A DNA stretch of 64,000 bases from Venturia oleaginea (Eukaryota > Ascomycota > Dothideomycetes > Venturiales > Venturiaceae). Shown piece by piece: positions 47,743 through 58,251 of this stretch. The stretch's first letter is position 1. Every line of letters starts with the position of its first letter. The stretch spans positions 2,046,001-2,110,000 of the forward strand of contig JABMLP010000001.1 in assembly GCA_013176395.1 (NCBI GenBank), in the 5' to 3' direction. The notes under the pieces are model-generated. The model was not told where the DNA came from. It worked only from the letters and a program-made list of their open reading frames with translations, and ran no database searches. The translations under genes and the position numbers were made by a program.

Positions 47743-47897
47743 CTAGCTTATCCATGACTGGACTTTCAATTGTTCTCTTGTTACTCTGCAAGCTGTCATG
47801 TTCTATTTTGCAAGCTGTCATGTTCTATTTGCAAGCTGTCATGTTCCATTTAAAGATACATTCTAGAAGGATCTATTTGTAAGAGGAAGATTATATA

Positions 47898-48958
47898 ACG
47901 TGTTTCACCATTCACTTGGCCACCCCACTCACTTGGCCACCCAACCAAAAAGTCTAATCCCTTCGTACAATTATCGCGATAATGTCAACACCAACCCCCG
48001 GATCGGCTTGCAAAGAGGCTAGATTACTTCTTGCGAAGCAGAGCTTTCAAACGAATCCAAATTTAAGTCAACGTCAAATTTCAGCGTCGTACGATATTCC
48101 TCGATCTACACTTCAGTCTCGTCTTCAAGGTGGTAAACCACGAAGCGAATCTAACCACCAAAAGAGAAAGTTACAAATACATGAAGAGCAGGCTCTGGTT
48201 CAGTGGATCCTAGACCTTTATCGACGAGGATTTCCGCCCTAAATTATCGACGTACGACGAATGGCAAACGCTTTACTCGAAAAACGCGGTACGAATCCTC
48301 CACCGTCATTAGTCGGGAAGAACTGGGTATCCCGCTTCATCAACGCTCCGCCGGAGCTTTGTACGAAGTGGAATCGTAAATTCCATTCACAGCGTGCAAA
48401 ATGCGAAGATCCAGCGACAATCAACGCGTGGTTTCAGCGTGTTAAAGAGACGCCCTCACCACCAGGTACACCCCACGGAGTAGCGCCACAGTGGACGTCA
48501 GAAACTCCTCGTACGATAGCTCAGCTTGAGCAGCAGGCTCAGCTCGTCCGAAATCTTCTTCATCGCCAATCTCAGAGCCCAAGTAGTCAAGCAATTGGTC
48601 AACTCATCAAAGGATGTCAAGTCGCAATGAATTCAGCAGTAATACTTGCAGAAGATAATAGGAAGCTTCGTACAGAGAACCAACGACGAAAACAGAAGCA
48701 ACAGTATCGTAGACGATATATTGCATATGGAGGCGTTTTACAAGCTCAACAGGGTCAGTTCTTGGTCGAGGGATACGAAAATAGCTCTAGAGATAGTGTT
48801 CAAGATCAGGAAGTCGTCGTACGACAGTTAATCGATGCCCAAATACGTAAAGAATGTATTGTTAGAATTATTTAATAAAAGCTGTATTGGTGGGAGGTTT
48901 ATCGCACGATGACTTGAGATTTAGTGGTTGGGGTGGCCAAGTGAGTGGTGAAACACGT
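47898..48958 (+). mobile_element. pogo-2: deleted pogo/Fot1-like DNA transposon
   Basis: 1061 bp between TA pairs (47896-47897 and 48959-48960), inserted in LTR-B. Ends begin ACGTGTTTCACC; the left end has two 17-bp motifs with the core CACTTGGCCACCC, the right end only one. Layout equals that of pogo-1 and pogo-3, but the sequence is another subfamily. It encodes only the two ends of a transposase. Confidence 0.9.
47982..48875 (+). pseudogene. pogo-2 transposase lacking the DDE domain
   Basis: Starts MSTPTPGSACKEARLLLAKQ, with Psq HTH and CENP-B-type HTH (to KWNRKFHSQRAKCEDP). One TAA follows RRGFPP (48240-48242); otherwise the frame continues. After NAWFQRVKE the DDE catalytic domain is absent and the sequence goes in frame straight to the C-terminal part (TIAQLEQQAQLV, then the basic coiled ENQRRKQKQQYRRRY). 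Apart from the single stop, this would encode a DNA-binding protein without catalytic domain. Confidence 0.85.
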
Positions 48959-49225
48959 TATACAAGCTATCCTTCCTATACTTACACTTTCTTCCTTGTA
49001 CTAAAATACTTGAAATACAAGCTGTCTTCCCTCACTTGCGAAACACCTTTGAGGGTTGAACTCTTACAGCTCGCAATCGAGCGCATCGAGCGCTCGCTTT
49101 GCCAAGGCTCGAGGCTCGAGCGTTCACATGATCCTTCCGATCCCGTGTAACAACTTACTAATCACAAAGGAAACGCGCCATACATGTCACTAAACGATCC
49201 ACGTGACAGTATCCGTAACACTTGA

Positions 49226-49813
49226 TGTTTTAATACATTTATGAGCAGAATCTGGTTAGCTATCTTCTTATCACCACTTTGTATAGCCTCATATACAGAG
49301 AGATCTACAGTGCTAGTGTCTATCTGGTGGAGCAAGGGCCTCGTCCGACCAAGCGACAACAACAACATGGCGATCTCGCATATCGCACGACTTCTGAGCC
49401 CTCTGAGGCTCGTCTTGTATCTAGATTCCCACCCGCCTACACCCTGTAGTCATCGTCTTATACGTGCGGGCAGTAGGGCACCTCATTTGCCTTCAATCGA
49501 GAAGCAATTGAGCCGTGGGCATGCCATCTTGAGACCTACCCCGTGGCTGAAGCCCCGGGGCTCAATGGCTTGCTCGCTCATAATGAAAATTCACGTGCCC
49601 TGGCCTGCGTCCGGCCAATCAACAGATAAACGTGCCAGATGACCGTGATCCGAAGGCGTGGCGAGATGGAGATAGATTTCAAATAGATTAATTATAACAC
49701 CAAGGATTACCGCCGTAGTATAAGAGACTTTCATAGTTGCTGTCGAAACTTATCCATAAACACCAATATCAATCCATTCGATTATCATTCCGCCGAATAC
49801 ACTATTACACATT
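49226..49813. other. No gene recognised
   Basis: About 590 bp between the nested block and the start-lost cysteine-rich gene. Contains a GC-richer part (49380-49640) with short frames without motifs, then an AT-rich part that could be the old promoter of SSCP-2. Confidence 0.4.
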
Positions 49814-50185
49814 ATAAAATTCCCCACCTTCGCATTCTTCTCTCTCCTCGGAACCGGCCACGCTGCGTGGGTATGTTATCCTACTATCTACTACCTTTAT
49901 ATCTACAAATGTCTACAAATGTCTACAGACTAATTACAATTAGAACTGCTGTAGAAACTCTCAATGCGGCACTTCTGGGTATTGTATCCCTACTGGAGCA
50001 GATGCTGGAAAAGCAGCTCTACGCTGTGGTGATGCACCGGTATGTTTAAAGAAAATCGCGGGGACGTGGATAGATAGACTGACCTTGGGCGTTTCTATGC
50101 GTTATAGGACTTGCGCTGTTTGAAAGAAGGGACTGGATGTACACCCGGAATACCAGGCCAACCAAACAGAGCCGATTGCAACTAG
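49814..50185 (+). pseudogene. Small secreted cysteine-rich gene, SSCP-2, start codon lost
   Basis: Exons 49814..49870, 49944..50039 and 50108..50185 (77 codons with the stop, all phase 0). The first exon reads KFPTFAFFSLLGTGHAA after ATA where an ATG is expected; no other in-frame ATG exists upstream before a stop. Exons 2 and 3 hold eight cysteines (NCCRNSQC, GYC, LRC, then LRC, TGC, ADC) and end in TAG. Introns of 73 and 68 bp have GTATGT donors and AG acceptors, with CTAAT as a branch site in the first. Everything except the start codon looks functional, so loss is recent, or an unseen upstream exon supplies the start. Directly after it (50186-50265) lies a degenerate copy of the last exon. 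Family not recognised; not a paralogue of SSCP-1 by sequence. Confidence 0.7.
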
Positions 50186-51451
50186 GATTGCAAGATGGGA
50201 AAGGGTTTATACCCGGAGTTCCTTGTAAACCAAGCCGAGCCGATTGCAATCCTACCTAGGATTGTATTGTAAATCAGACCTCCTTTTGCTCCATCTTACA
50301 TCAAACCTGTTTTTTGTATCCCGCTTCCATTTCCTGCCGACTTTCAACTCGATGCTTCCACTTGCACAGTTTCAATCGACTACCTTTCGAGACCCCTGGC
50401 GGTTCTTTCTGCAATTCGCAACAAATCAAAGAAGGCGGGACGATCCATCTAGCCATCTCGAACCGAGCTTTTTGGCATAAAGGGATTCAGAAGGTGGCGA
50501 GAAATCGACGAGGATGAAAGAGCTCTAATGGTCTGCGATTTCCTCCATTTCTCGGCTTGGAGAGATATTGAGATTGTTACCGTTGTGCCACCAGAGCATG
50601 GAAGCGATCCACTCTGGGTCGTTAGAGGCACAAAACGAACCGCTGAAGATGATGTGAAATTCGGGCTGGCGAGTTCGCAGGGACACAAAGAACAATGACT
50701 GTGATCTCGTCGCGTTCCATGGTAACTAATTCTACCGATTTCAAGCTCGACTTGAAGATTTCGTATAGTCTTGAACTATTAATGCGCAGCATTCGCTTCA
50801 CTTTGGCCTCGGCTTTCATCTAAATTTTGAAGCACGTCCCTCTCCTCGAGGAATGATTATATCGCTCAGACCACCTAATCAATCATGCCAGAAGCCGAAA
50901 TGCACAATAAAAGTTCTGCCGGATGTATTTTGTTGGCATCAATGATGACAGCCGGAAAAGGCAGCAACTTTCATTACCTCAACTGATCAAGCAACACTTC
51001 GAGGCCTGATGCTCATGCTTGATGCTTATGTTTCTCACATTTTTCTTTCTCTCTCGAAAAGGGTGAGAGACTCCACTTTCTCAGATCTGCTTCAGCAACC
51101 CAAAAGCTTAGCCATGCCGCCATTCCGCTCAGATCATGAGAATTGGTATATCCCTGTCACGTTTAGACGTCCTTGCTCTGTTTTTCTCCTTCGAGCAATA
51201 GGGTAGCCGCAAATGTGTCTATCAGTTGCCTACACCAAGCTCAGCAATTTCAATTGCTATACGGTGCTCTGCCGTCAACGTTTCCGAATGTCCAAGGATC
51301 CATCTCTGGTGGAATAATTCGCGTACTGCGTGAGCCTTACGGGCCAATGGCGAATGTCACCGACGAGATTGCTAGTAGATAGGTATATACGTCCTCTCAA
51401 TCCTGTTGAACCGAGATTCAAGCTATTCACTCGTTCATAGCCCGCACCATC
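50186..51451. other. Intergenic; possible 2EXR-type relic
   Basis: 50186-50265 repeats the last exon of SSCP-2 in degenerate form (TACCCGGAGTTCC, AGCCGATTGCAA). At 50370-50420 the plus strand reads SFNRLPFET in one frame and PWRFFLQFAT in another, which together recall the start of 2EXR domains, common in fungi; with the frame break it would be a relic. The rest is anonymous and includes the promoter of the hydrolase gene. Confidence 0.25.
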
Positions 51452-52327
51452 ATGATGCACTTTTCTTCCCTCGCTCTCACCACTCTTCTGGGAGTCTCCA
51501 TCGCCCAGAAACAACCAGATCTTTCCCCAGCAGCCGCAGTCTTCCCACTCGGCCCCGACGCAAACTCCACCCTCCTCGCAATCCAATCAGCACCAGGTCC
51601 CTACAAAGTCACCATCCGTGAAGACCCGAATTTCCCCAATAGAACCCTCTACGTCCCCGAACGCATCGGTCTTACAAACGAGCCCGTCCCTCTCCTAGCC
51701 TGGGGAAACGGTATCTGCTATAAATACGGTCGAATGTATGCCAGCTTTTTGACAGAAATCGCAAGCCAAGGATATCTCGTGATAGCACCGGGCGTGCCAA
51801 ACAAATTAGATAAAAACATGACGACAGCACAATGGCAACTCGACAGTATCGATTACGCCCTCAAATGGAAAAATGCAACTTTCACCGTCGACAAGGACGC
51901 CATTGCCGTGGGTGGCCACTCATGCGGTGGAATGGAATCCCTCCGCAACCTCGCCAACGACACCAACAAACTCATCAAAACAGGCCTGATCCTCAATTCC
52001 GGCGGGAAATCTGAGATATATAATAACATCACTGCGCCCTTGTTATTCATCCACGGCGGAGAAAAAGATCTTGCCAAAGTTGCTGATAACAATTTCAAGT
52101 ACATCACTGAGAAGTTGCCCAATTTGGTGGTGTTCAAGGCTGTGCTTGAGACGGGGCATTTGGGTTCTTACTGGAGTCGGAAGAGGGGTGGAATTAATGC
52201 TGAGACGACTGTTAGGTGGTTGGATTGGCAGTTGAAAGGGGATAAAGAGGCAGGGGAGTGGTTTGAGGGGGGCAAGGAGAGTGGGGCTGCGAAGCGAGGG
52301 TGGAAGGTTGAGAGCCAGGGGATCTGA
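51452..52327 (+). CDS. Secreted alpha/beta hydrolase
   Basis: 291 residues, no intron. Starts MMHFSSLALTTLLGVSIAQ, a signal peptide. The fold is of the alpha/beta hydrolase type: nucleophile elbow GGHSCGG (Ser157), acidic residue in HGGEKD (Asp206) and His236 in LETGHLGS form a plausible triad. The sequence LLAWGNGICYKYGRMYASFL near the oxyanion region and VIAPG fit polyester- or lipase-like secreted hydrolases of fungi (dienelactone hydrolase/PHB-depolymerase neighbourhood); the substrate cannot be told. Several N-glycosylation sequons (NST, NRT, NMT, NAT, NIT). The C-terminus is charged and low in complexity. Frame is clean; the second ATG at 51455 is equally possible. Confidence 0.88.
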   Translation: MMHFSSLALTTLLGVSIAQKQPDLSPAAAVFPLGPDANSTLLAIQSAPGPYKVTIREDPNFPNRTLYVPERIGLTNEPVPLLAWGNGICYKYGRMYASFLTEIASQGYLVIAPGVPNKLDKNMTTAQWQLDSIDYALKWKNATFTVDKDAIAVGGHSCGGMESLRNLANDTNKLIKTGLILNSGGKSEIYNNITAPLLFIHGGEKDLAKVADNNFKYITEKLPNLVVFKAVLETGHLGSYWSRKRGGINAETTVRWLDWQLKGDKEAGEWFEGGKESGAAKRGWKVESQGI

Positions 52328-53299
52328 GCGGATATTTTGACAGGAGCTAGCTATTAGCTTTTTGTAATTGCTTTACTTTACCCTGAGACCTACCTATTTG
52401 TCTTTGACTGGAATGTGGCGATAACGAATCATTGATGTCCATAACTTTGCGTTATTTCCCTTCCTCTTCGCCTTTCTTGGAGTCGACTATCTTTCTTCGG
52501 ATTTCTCCAGTATGCATCGGTCGGCTGCAATATCTGAACCATGATGGAGACAGCGGTATTTTCGTTTGCCGTACCATTTCTTTCCTCTACTGTGGTCATG
52601 TGTAACACGCTCGCAAGCCTCGGGGGCTGCTTGGGCAATGGACCCGGGATCATCAAACCATTTTTCGCGAGTTATCCTAGAGCAGTAGAACGGAGCCGGC
52701 ACTCGGGTTCTATGAGCTGAAGCTGTTCTGGACAGTTTACGTCTAAGTCGAGGAGTTACACGGATGAATTTATTGATACCGAATTTCGTAAGGCTGGATG
52801 GATGGTTGTCGACGTCGATCTTGGTTTTGGTTTTGGAGATTCTACCTAGTGTAATGAGAGAAAGGGTTCTCATATATATGTATATGCGTGAGGGATAGGT
52901 ACAAGGCTGAGCTGATGACCTCACTTTGGTGGTGCGTGCAGGTGGTCGCTACTGGTCTCCCCATTCGTCGATTCAAAAAACACCCAACCAGACGTCTCGG
53001 ATAGTGTTGTGCCATGGAGGCGAGTGGGGCTGAGAAGAGAATCTAAACGTGGCAAAGAACATTTGTCCTCCGGTCAACATTCTTCCAATATTGTGACATC
53101 GACGCCTTGAGTAGTCTAAAAGACACATCTTTGCCTCCATGATATCGGATGCCATGCGAATAGCAAATGCAAGAGCTAGATAGTGTACAGATCCAAACGT
53201 AAGCTCGGGGAGATGCCAAAATATTCATGAAGTGAAATAGAACGCTCACTATGTCCACCACCTTATCCCATATTCCAGACAGATTCCGAGGTTGCCACT
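52328..53299. other. Intergenic, no gene established
   Basis: An antisense frame at 52487-52924 contains WFDDPGSIAQAAPEACERVT, similar to FDEPGPIAQEAPSRK in the broken gene at 62432-63110. No complete gene model could be built around it. The rest is anonymous. Confidence 0.35.
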
Positions 53300-54375
53300 T
53301 CAATCTTTTTTTCCGAGCCCAGTCCCGATCCCATAGCCATCGCCAAAGCCTCCACTATTCATACCGTAACCATTGCTGCTGCTCTGTATTCCCTGATTGA
53401 CGCCGTAGCCGTATCCATTGTATTTCGGCAATCCCGAATCTCTTGCTCCTCCAAGTCTATTTGAACCATGGAATTTCAATCTCCTCGGGAGGTCAACCCC
53501 CCTGAAATAAACAATACAAACCGCCGCACTCGCGCCAGCAGCGAACAGGCAGTAGGAAAGTGTACTCCAAAACCCATGATATCCCTTCAAGTTGTTGGCG
53601 GGCAAATACGATCCCTGGTACCAGCGAATATGGAAAGTCATCGTCAATGGATCCCCAATAATCAACTTTGTATTCTTCGTCGAGGGAGAAATTGAATAGG
53701 CAGCGGCGGATTCAATCTTGTTCTTCTGCGCTGGTAATGGGTCCGTATGGAGGAGCATGTTAAGCTCATGTGCGATATGCACATGGCTTAATTGCAATGT
53801 GCCTGAGAGTCCCATGATCAAAGGCGTGTATGCAGTATTCTCTGAGCCTACCGAACCCGATTTGGCGGAACCGGTTATGAGATCAGAGGCTGTGTTTGAG
53901 AGAGGAGAGGAAGGTATACGACAAGACAACGGCGCGTCATTGTGGATGTAGAATTCGAAGGTGTGGAAGAGAGGGTCGGTCATGGTAAAGGTGCAGTTGA
54001 GGGTTGTGGATAGGCCATGGCGCAGTTCGAGAGCGCGTTTGGTTTCGTCGCATGTGGGGAAGGGAATATATTGGAGGTTTCCGTGTGAGTCTGTAATCTA
54101 TGTATTGTATTAGCTTCATGTCTTGCGAAGAGCTGTGGTCTGGGAACTGAGTAAAATGTGTTCTTACGTGCTCGCCAGTATCTCTGTTTGAATCGTTAGT
54201 ATTTGAGCTTTGGAAGCGGAAAGGCTGGAACGTACAATGTTCTATTTAGACAAGTCACAGGGATTAGATCGCCTGTCCTCCATGGTTTGATATCTGCGAC
54301 TGGTTCGGCCAATGCTGTACTGAGGGATCGGAAGAAGGCCACGACTGCGATCAGCGCTGGCGGTATCCGAGGCAT
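53300..54375 (-). CDS. Predicted type I membrane protein, fungal
   Basis: Predicted complement(join(53300..54097, 54168..54183, 54236..54375)), 317 residues. Starts MPRIPPALIAVVAFFRSLST, a signal peptide, then an extracellular or lumenal part with conserved-looking Cys and sequons (DLIPVTCLNRTLDTGEHITD, IPFPTCDETKRALELRHGLS, NCTFTMTDPLFHTFEFYIHN), a single helix near the C-terminus (FWSTLSYCLFAAGASAAVCI) and a Gly/Tyr-rich cytosolic tail. The middle exon has only 16 nt (54168-54183) and is flanked by introns of 70 and 52 bp; phases 2 and 0 agree. No family recognised; a conserved fungal hypothetical protein is my best guess. Neighbours give no hint. Confidence 0.8.
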
Positions 54376-54844
54376 GATGAGAGGATACGTAAATGCAAAA
54401 GTGTGGAAGGAGATTAGATTCTCATGTTTTGGGGATTGCAGATGGTGGATGGCGACAGAAAGGAGGATAGTCGCGAGGCTAGTCTACTACTTTTTGGTCC
54501 TACTACAACCAAGTCGGCAAGCTCAGGGGCGTTGACGCACTTCGAATCGCCTTACTTGGCCAGTGGGCTTCAGACAGGCACATCGAAATGGTCATTGGTC
54601 AAGATGATAGTCAAGGCATAGAATTCGGAGAATTGGGCAAATGCGTCAAAGCTCAAGAGTTTATGTACTGTGGTCCACACCCTCTGCTCGACCAAATCTC
54701 GTCTCTCATATGTTTAGGCATAATTGTACAAATCTACGGTGCTTTCAAGATATCAAGAGTGCTCTCACTTCGTCCACACAGGCTGAGACTGTCTTGAAAA
54801 CCTGCAGAGCTGAGCTTCCAGTCCTTTCACAAACAACCCCCAAA
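54376..54844. other. Intergenic, no gene recognised
   Basis: Upstream region of the membrane protein gene and 3' region of MRP21. Nothing else seen. Confidence 0.5.
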
Positions 54845-55510
54845 CTACCACCCCTTCTTCCGCAGCGCCTGTACTCTCAGCACCGTCTTCCTAAACTCGT
54901 TCTGGAATCGTTTTCTCCATCGCTCCGACTTTAGTCTCTTCCTCTTCATACCGCCTCTTTCGTGAAACCTCTGCGTAATGACATCTTTACGGATCTTATT
55001 CCTAGCAACAAGCCCATCCAGCTGCCTCATCTTCGTGCCCAAGTCGTTTGGCTTCCCGGGATCCACGTCAAGCGTCCTCCCCGTCCTTGCATTGAGATGT
55101 ATCGGAAGTTCGGTCAGAACTCGTTCTCTTGGCAAGTCCTCAGTCTCTGTGCTTTGATCACTGTCCGGGAACATCAAGTCGTCACCGCTGTATTTGTGTC
55201 TGTACACGGGCTTGTAGGTGTCTGGGTATTGTTGGCCTGTTTTAGGCCATGTAGGAAGCTTGTCGAAATCGTCAACAGAATTACCGCTCTCTTTTTCGGC
55301 TGAGATAGAGATGGGCTGTATACCCTTCAGCGATCCAAAGGTAGCGTAATCGTCTCGCTGTAGTCGGGTTTGTATTGAGAACTGTCGACACGAATGGCAG
55401 GTGAAAGACGGTAATGCGCGATTCGTGAATGAAGTGGTAGTACGCGGAGAGCTGGCGGAGAGGAGGAATTGAGAGCGGAAGAGCGACTGTGCGGCTCGTC
55501 GGAGCTCCAT
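54845..55510 (-). CDS. MRP21: Mitochondrial small-subunit ribosomal protein bS21m
   Basis: 221 residues, no intron. Part of the small subunit of the mitochondrial ribosome (37S in yeast terms). The N-terminus MELRRAAQSLFRSQFLLSAS is Arg/Ser-rich without acidic residues, as expected of a matrix-targeting peptide. The C-terminal third, VITQRFHERGGMKRKRLKSE followed by RWRKRFQNEFRK, is the S21 domain, which in bacteria is a very basic 60-70 residue protein. The middle is a lineage-specific acidic linker. Divergent with the RBM25-like gene, 288 bp between the starts, so the two share a promoter region. Confidence 0.88.
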   Translation of the reverse strand: MELRRAAQSLFRSQFLLSASSPRTTTSFTNRALPSFTCHSCRQFSIQTRLQRDDYATFGSLKGIQPISISAEKESGNSVDDFDKLPTWPKTGQQYPDTYKPVYRHKYSGDDLMFPDSDQSTETEDLPRERVLTELPIHLNARTGRTLDVDPGKPNDLGTKMRQLDGLVARNKIRKDVITQRFHERGGMKRKRLKSERWRKRFQNEFRKTVLRVQALRKKGW

Positions 55511-55798
55511 TCTGGTTTCTTTGTGATGAATTGGATGTAGTAGTGCAGATTCTTGTGTGGCTACAGCATTGTTGGTCGTGGTGTTGATGGGTTAATGTGT
55601 TGGTTCATGGAAGTGGAGGCTGTCGGTTCGCTTCAAATTTGTGGATTGGCACGAGTTGAGCCTCAAGGCAAAGCTGAGCTTCACTTCAACTTTGCGATTC
55701 CAATAACGAAGATAATTATCTACCAACCGAGTTCAAAACTACCTTCTCTAAAGCCTCTGTTTATATCCCATAACTGAATTCGCGTGGAAATCTCCTCC

Positions 55799-58251
55799 AT
55801 GGCGTACTATGGTCAAGGTAGGCAGGGCTCTGAAAAGAACCAACAACTTTTACTGACTGTTAATAGGCCCACCTGGTGGTTATGGCGGTTATTCGAGCTC
55901 TCCTCCAGGAGGTAAATCATCCGAACCTACTCGTATATCAGAAAAACGCGACTAACCATGCCCAGCTCCAGGAGCTGGTCCTCCAGGCGCAAGTCTGCCT
56001 CCCGGCATGAGTGCATCACACCCCCTCCCAGCTCGACCCAACCTACCTGGAGGCTTTCAGGCCCCTGCGAACATGCCCAATATCAACTTCAATGCGCCAG
56101 TCATCCGCCTTGCAAATCTGGGAGGCACACCAGCCCAAGGCCCAGGAGGAGGACGAGGTCCGAGGGACAGTAATGTAGAGCCCATGGGAAACAGACGCGG
56201 ATTGGGTATGGACGGTGGCAGGAATATCGATCAACAGAGGATGCAAATACAAGAGAAGATGATGTCTCAGGCTCCACCTACACGCGAAGAGATTGCCAGG
56301 ACTATCTTCATTGCCAACATTACCGAAGGGATGGGTGGTGATGCCGGTTTGGAACGACTACTACGCGCGGTCGGAAGCTTACGTCGATGGACTCGAGCTT
56401 ATGATGCCGACAGCAAACCGTGCACGTTTGGATTTGCCGAGTTTGAGGACGCTGAGAGTTTAGAAACTGCCGCCGAAGTCTTGCAAGATGTCCAAGTTCC
56501 GTTGAAGAAAATAGTGCCCAAAAGCGCCGAAGAAAATGGTGAGCCCGAGGAAGGAGACGCCGAGGTGGAAAAGTCAACACTTTTGGTGAGTGTCACAAAT
56601 CACTACTTGCTTCGATACACTAATATGCCATAGGTTGTTGTGGACGAGGCGTCCAAAACATATGCGACTGAATGGCGCGAACGACGAAAAGAATCCGAGG
56701 AGCAAACGCAATTCCGCATCGACCAAGCAAAAGAGAATCTTCAGCAAGTGCTTCATGGTCTATTCCACCCCACCGTTTACAGGGAACAAGACGACGTATT
56801 CATGTCTGACCCAGGTCAAGCAGCAGATCCTGTTACAGGGGAGGTTATCACGATCGCAATTGCTGCAGATGATGAGCTTGCTGACGTGCCAGCGGAAATG
56901 CGCGAGACAGTCGCGGCAGAGATTCAAGCATTTAGAGATCGAAGTACTCGTCGCGATATGGAACGTCTGAAGCGTGAAGAGGAAGCCGAAAAGCAAAACT
57001 CTAGAACCAATCGGCTCGCATCACCACCAGCATCTGCGCCTATGGGACCATCAGGAGGAGCGAATGGCATCCCTCTTGGCCCTCGAGGCGTCCAAGGAGC
57101 ACCAAGTGGACCAAAGGCCAGAAACGGGCCGAGGGATTACCAGAACGGTGTTGCATTCACCAATGGCAATGGTGATTCTTCCTTCGCTAATTACATTCGG
57201 GACGAAGACGACACCGACGCCAGCGATGAAGAAGTAGAGCGCCACCGCAGAGAGAAGAAGCAGCAGGATGAAGAGCGCGCTTTCCTTGACCACGAGCGTA
57301 AATGGCTGAACCGCGAACGAACACGGACGGCTGCTATTGAACGTGAGAAGACTCGTGCTGAGAGAGACAACGAGACCGAAGCGGAAAAGAAGACAGCAAT
57401 GGAGGCGACTCTTCGCGAATTCGACGATGATTCAGAGGCCATCACTAAGAAACAAGAATACTACGCCGATCGAAGTCTGTGGAACAAGAATCGTTTTGCT
57501 TACCGTGGACGAGAGGCTGAACAAGACGATATTGATCGCCAGAGAGAAGAGTACGAATTGAATGCGGAACGGTCGAAACAAGATCAAGCTCGTGGAATGG
57601 CCGAGACGTTCTTGGACCGCCAAGCTGCTGAACTCTCCGCTCGTGGCGTCCGCGTCCTTGACGAGCCCCAGCGTGTCAAGATCTCCCTCGGAGCAGCCCT
57701 CAACAAGGTTTCAGAGGCCAATGTACCGAAGCGTCGCGCAGCAGCAGCTGATATTGAAGTCCTTCTCGAGGACGATGAAAACGAAGATGACACCACTCGC
57801 CGCACTCTTATCCCTATCAAGTTCGACCCTTCTGCGATCTCTGCTAATATGACACAGGAAGAGCGTGATGAGGCAAAGCGACAGCTGGCGAAGGAAATTC
57901 CGAACGACAAGAAGGGTCTCTGGGAATGGCCCATCCAGTGGGACTCTCTTGACCAGACAGTAGTGGAAAACCACCTCAAGCCGTTCATTGAGAAGAAGGT
58001 CACTGAATTTCTTGGCATTCAAGAGGACGAGCTTGTACAAGAGATTGTTAAGCATGTCAGTAGGAGGACTAAGCCCCAGAATATTGTGGAGGACTTGGAA
58101 GGAGTAAGTATCTTGTCTTGCTTTTATTTTGTGAATATACTAAATTTCATTACAGCCACTGGACGAAGAAGCCGAGACCCTTGTTCGCAAGCTTTGGCGT
58201 ATGATCATCTTCTTCACCGAAAGCGAGAAGCGTGGTCTCGGCGGGTCTTGA
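55799..58251 (+). CDS. RBM25-like splicing factor (RRM and PWI domains)
   Basis: Predicted join(55799..55817, 55867..55911, 55966..56585, 56634..58103, 58156..58251), 749 residues, all phases consistent. Homologues (human RBM25, yeast Snu71) are associated with U1 snRNP and 5' splice-site choice in the nucleus. Seen: a Gly/Pro-rich N-terminus (MAYYGQGPPGGYGGYSSSPP), an RRM from about residue 130 (RTIFIANITEG ... CTFGFAEFEDAESLETA), a long Glu/Arg-rich coiled region (about 380-560; RREKKQQDEERAFLDHERKW), and a C-terminal PWI domain (KKGLWEWPIQWDSLDQTVVE ... ETLVRKLWRMIIFFTE). Introns of 49, 54, 48 and 52 bp; the first exon is 19 nt and the second 45. Without the last intron the frame would run on to 58322, but the spliced end WRMIIFFTESEKRGLGGS suits the PWI domain better. 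Confidence 0.9.

Larger units (their letters stand above)
46695..49068. mobile_element. LTR-B: large solo LTR carrying pogo-2
   Basis: Starts TGTGAAGGGATGG and ends AACTCTTACA (TG...CA), with a perfect GCTCG target duplication (46690-46694 and 49069-49073) inside LTR-A copy 2. Without pogo-2 it is about 1.31 kb, in the range of large Gypsy-type LTRs. No gag or pol sequence is attached. A tandem duplication (47177-47742) lies inside. TATA-like TATATAGGG at about 46998 could mark its promoter. Confidence 0.75.
46238..49220. mobile_element. LTR-A copy 2 with nested insertions
   Basis: Starts TGTTACGCAGAGG and ends TCCGTAACA like copy 1 at 7939, and is flanked by CTTGG (46233-46237) and CTTGA (49221-49225), a 5-bp duplication with one change. 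Two independent insertions split it: a 193-bp LTR-like element (46256-46448) and the 2.37-kb LTR-B block (46695-49068). Copy 1 lacks both, and copy 2 lacks the pogo-1 element that copy 1 has. Host sequence without insertions is about 410 bp. Confidence 0.82.
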
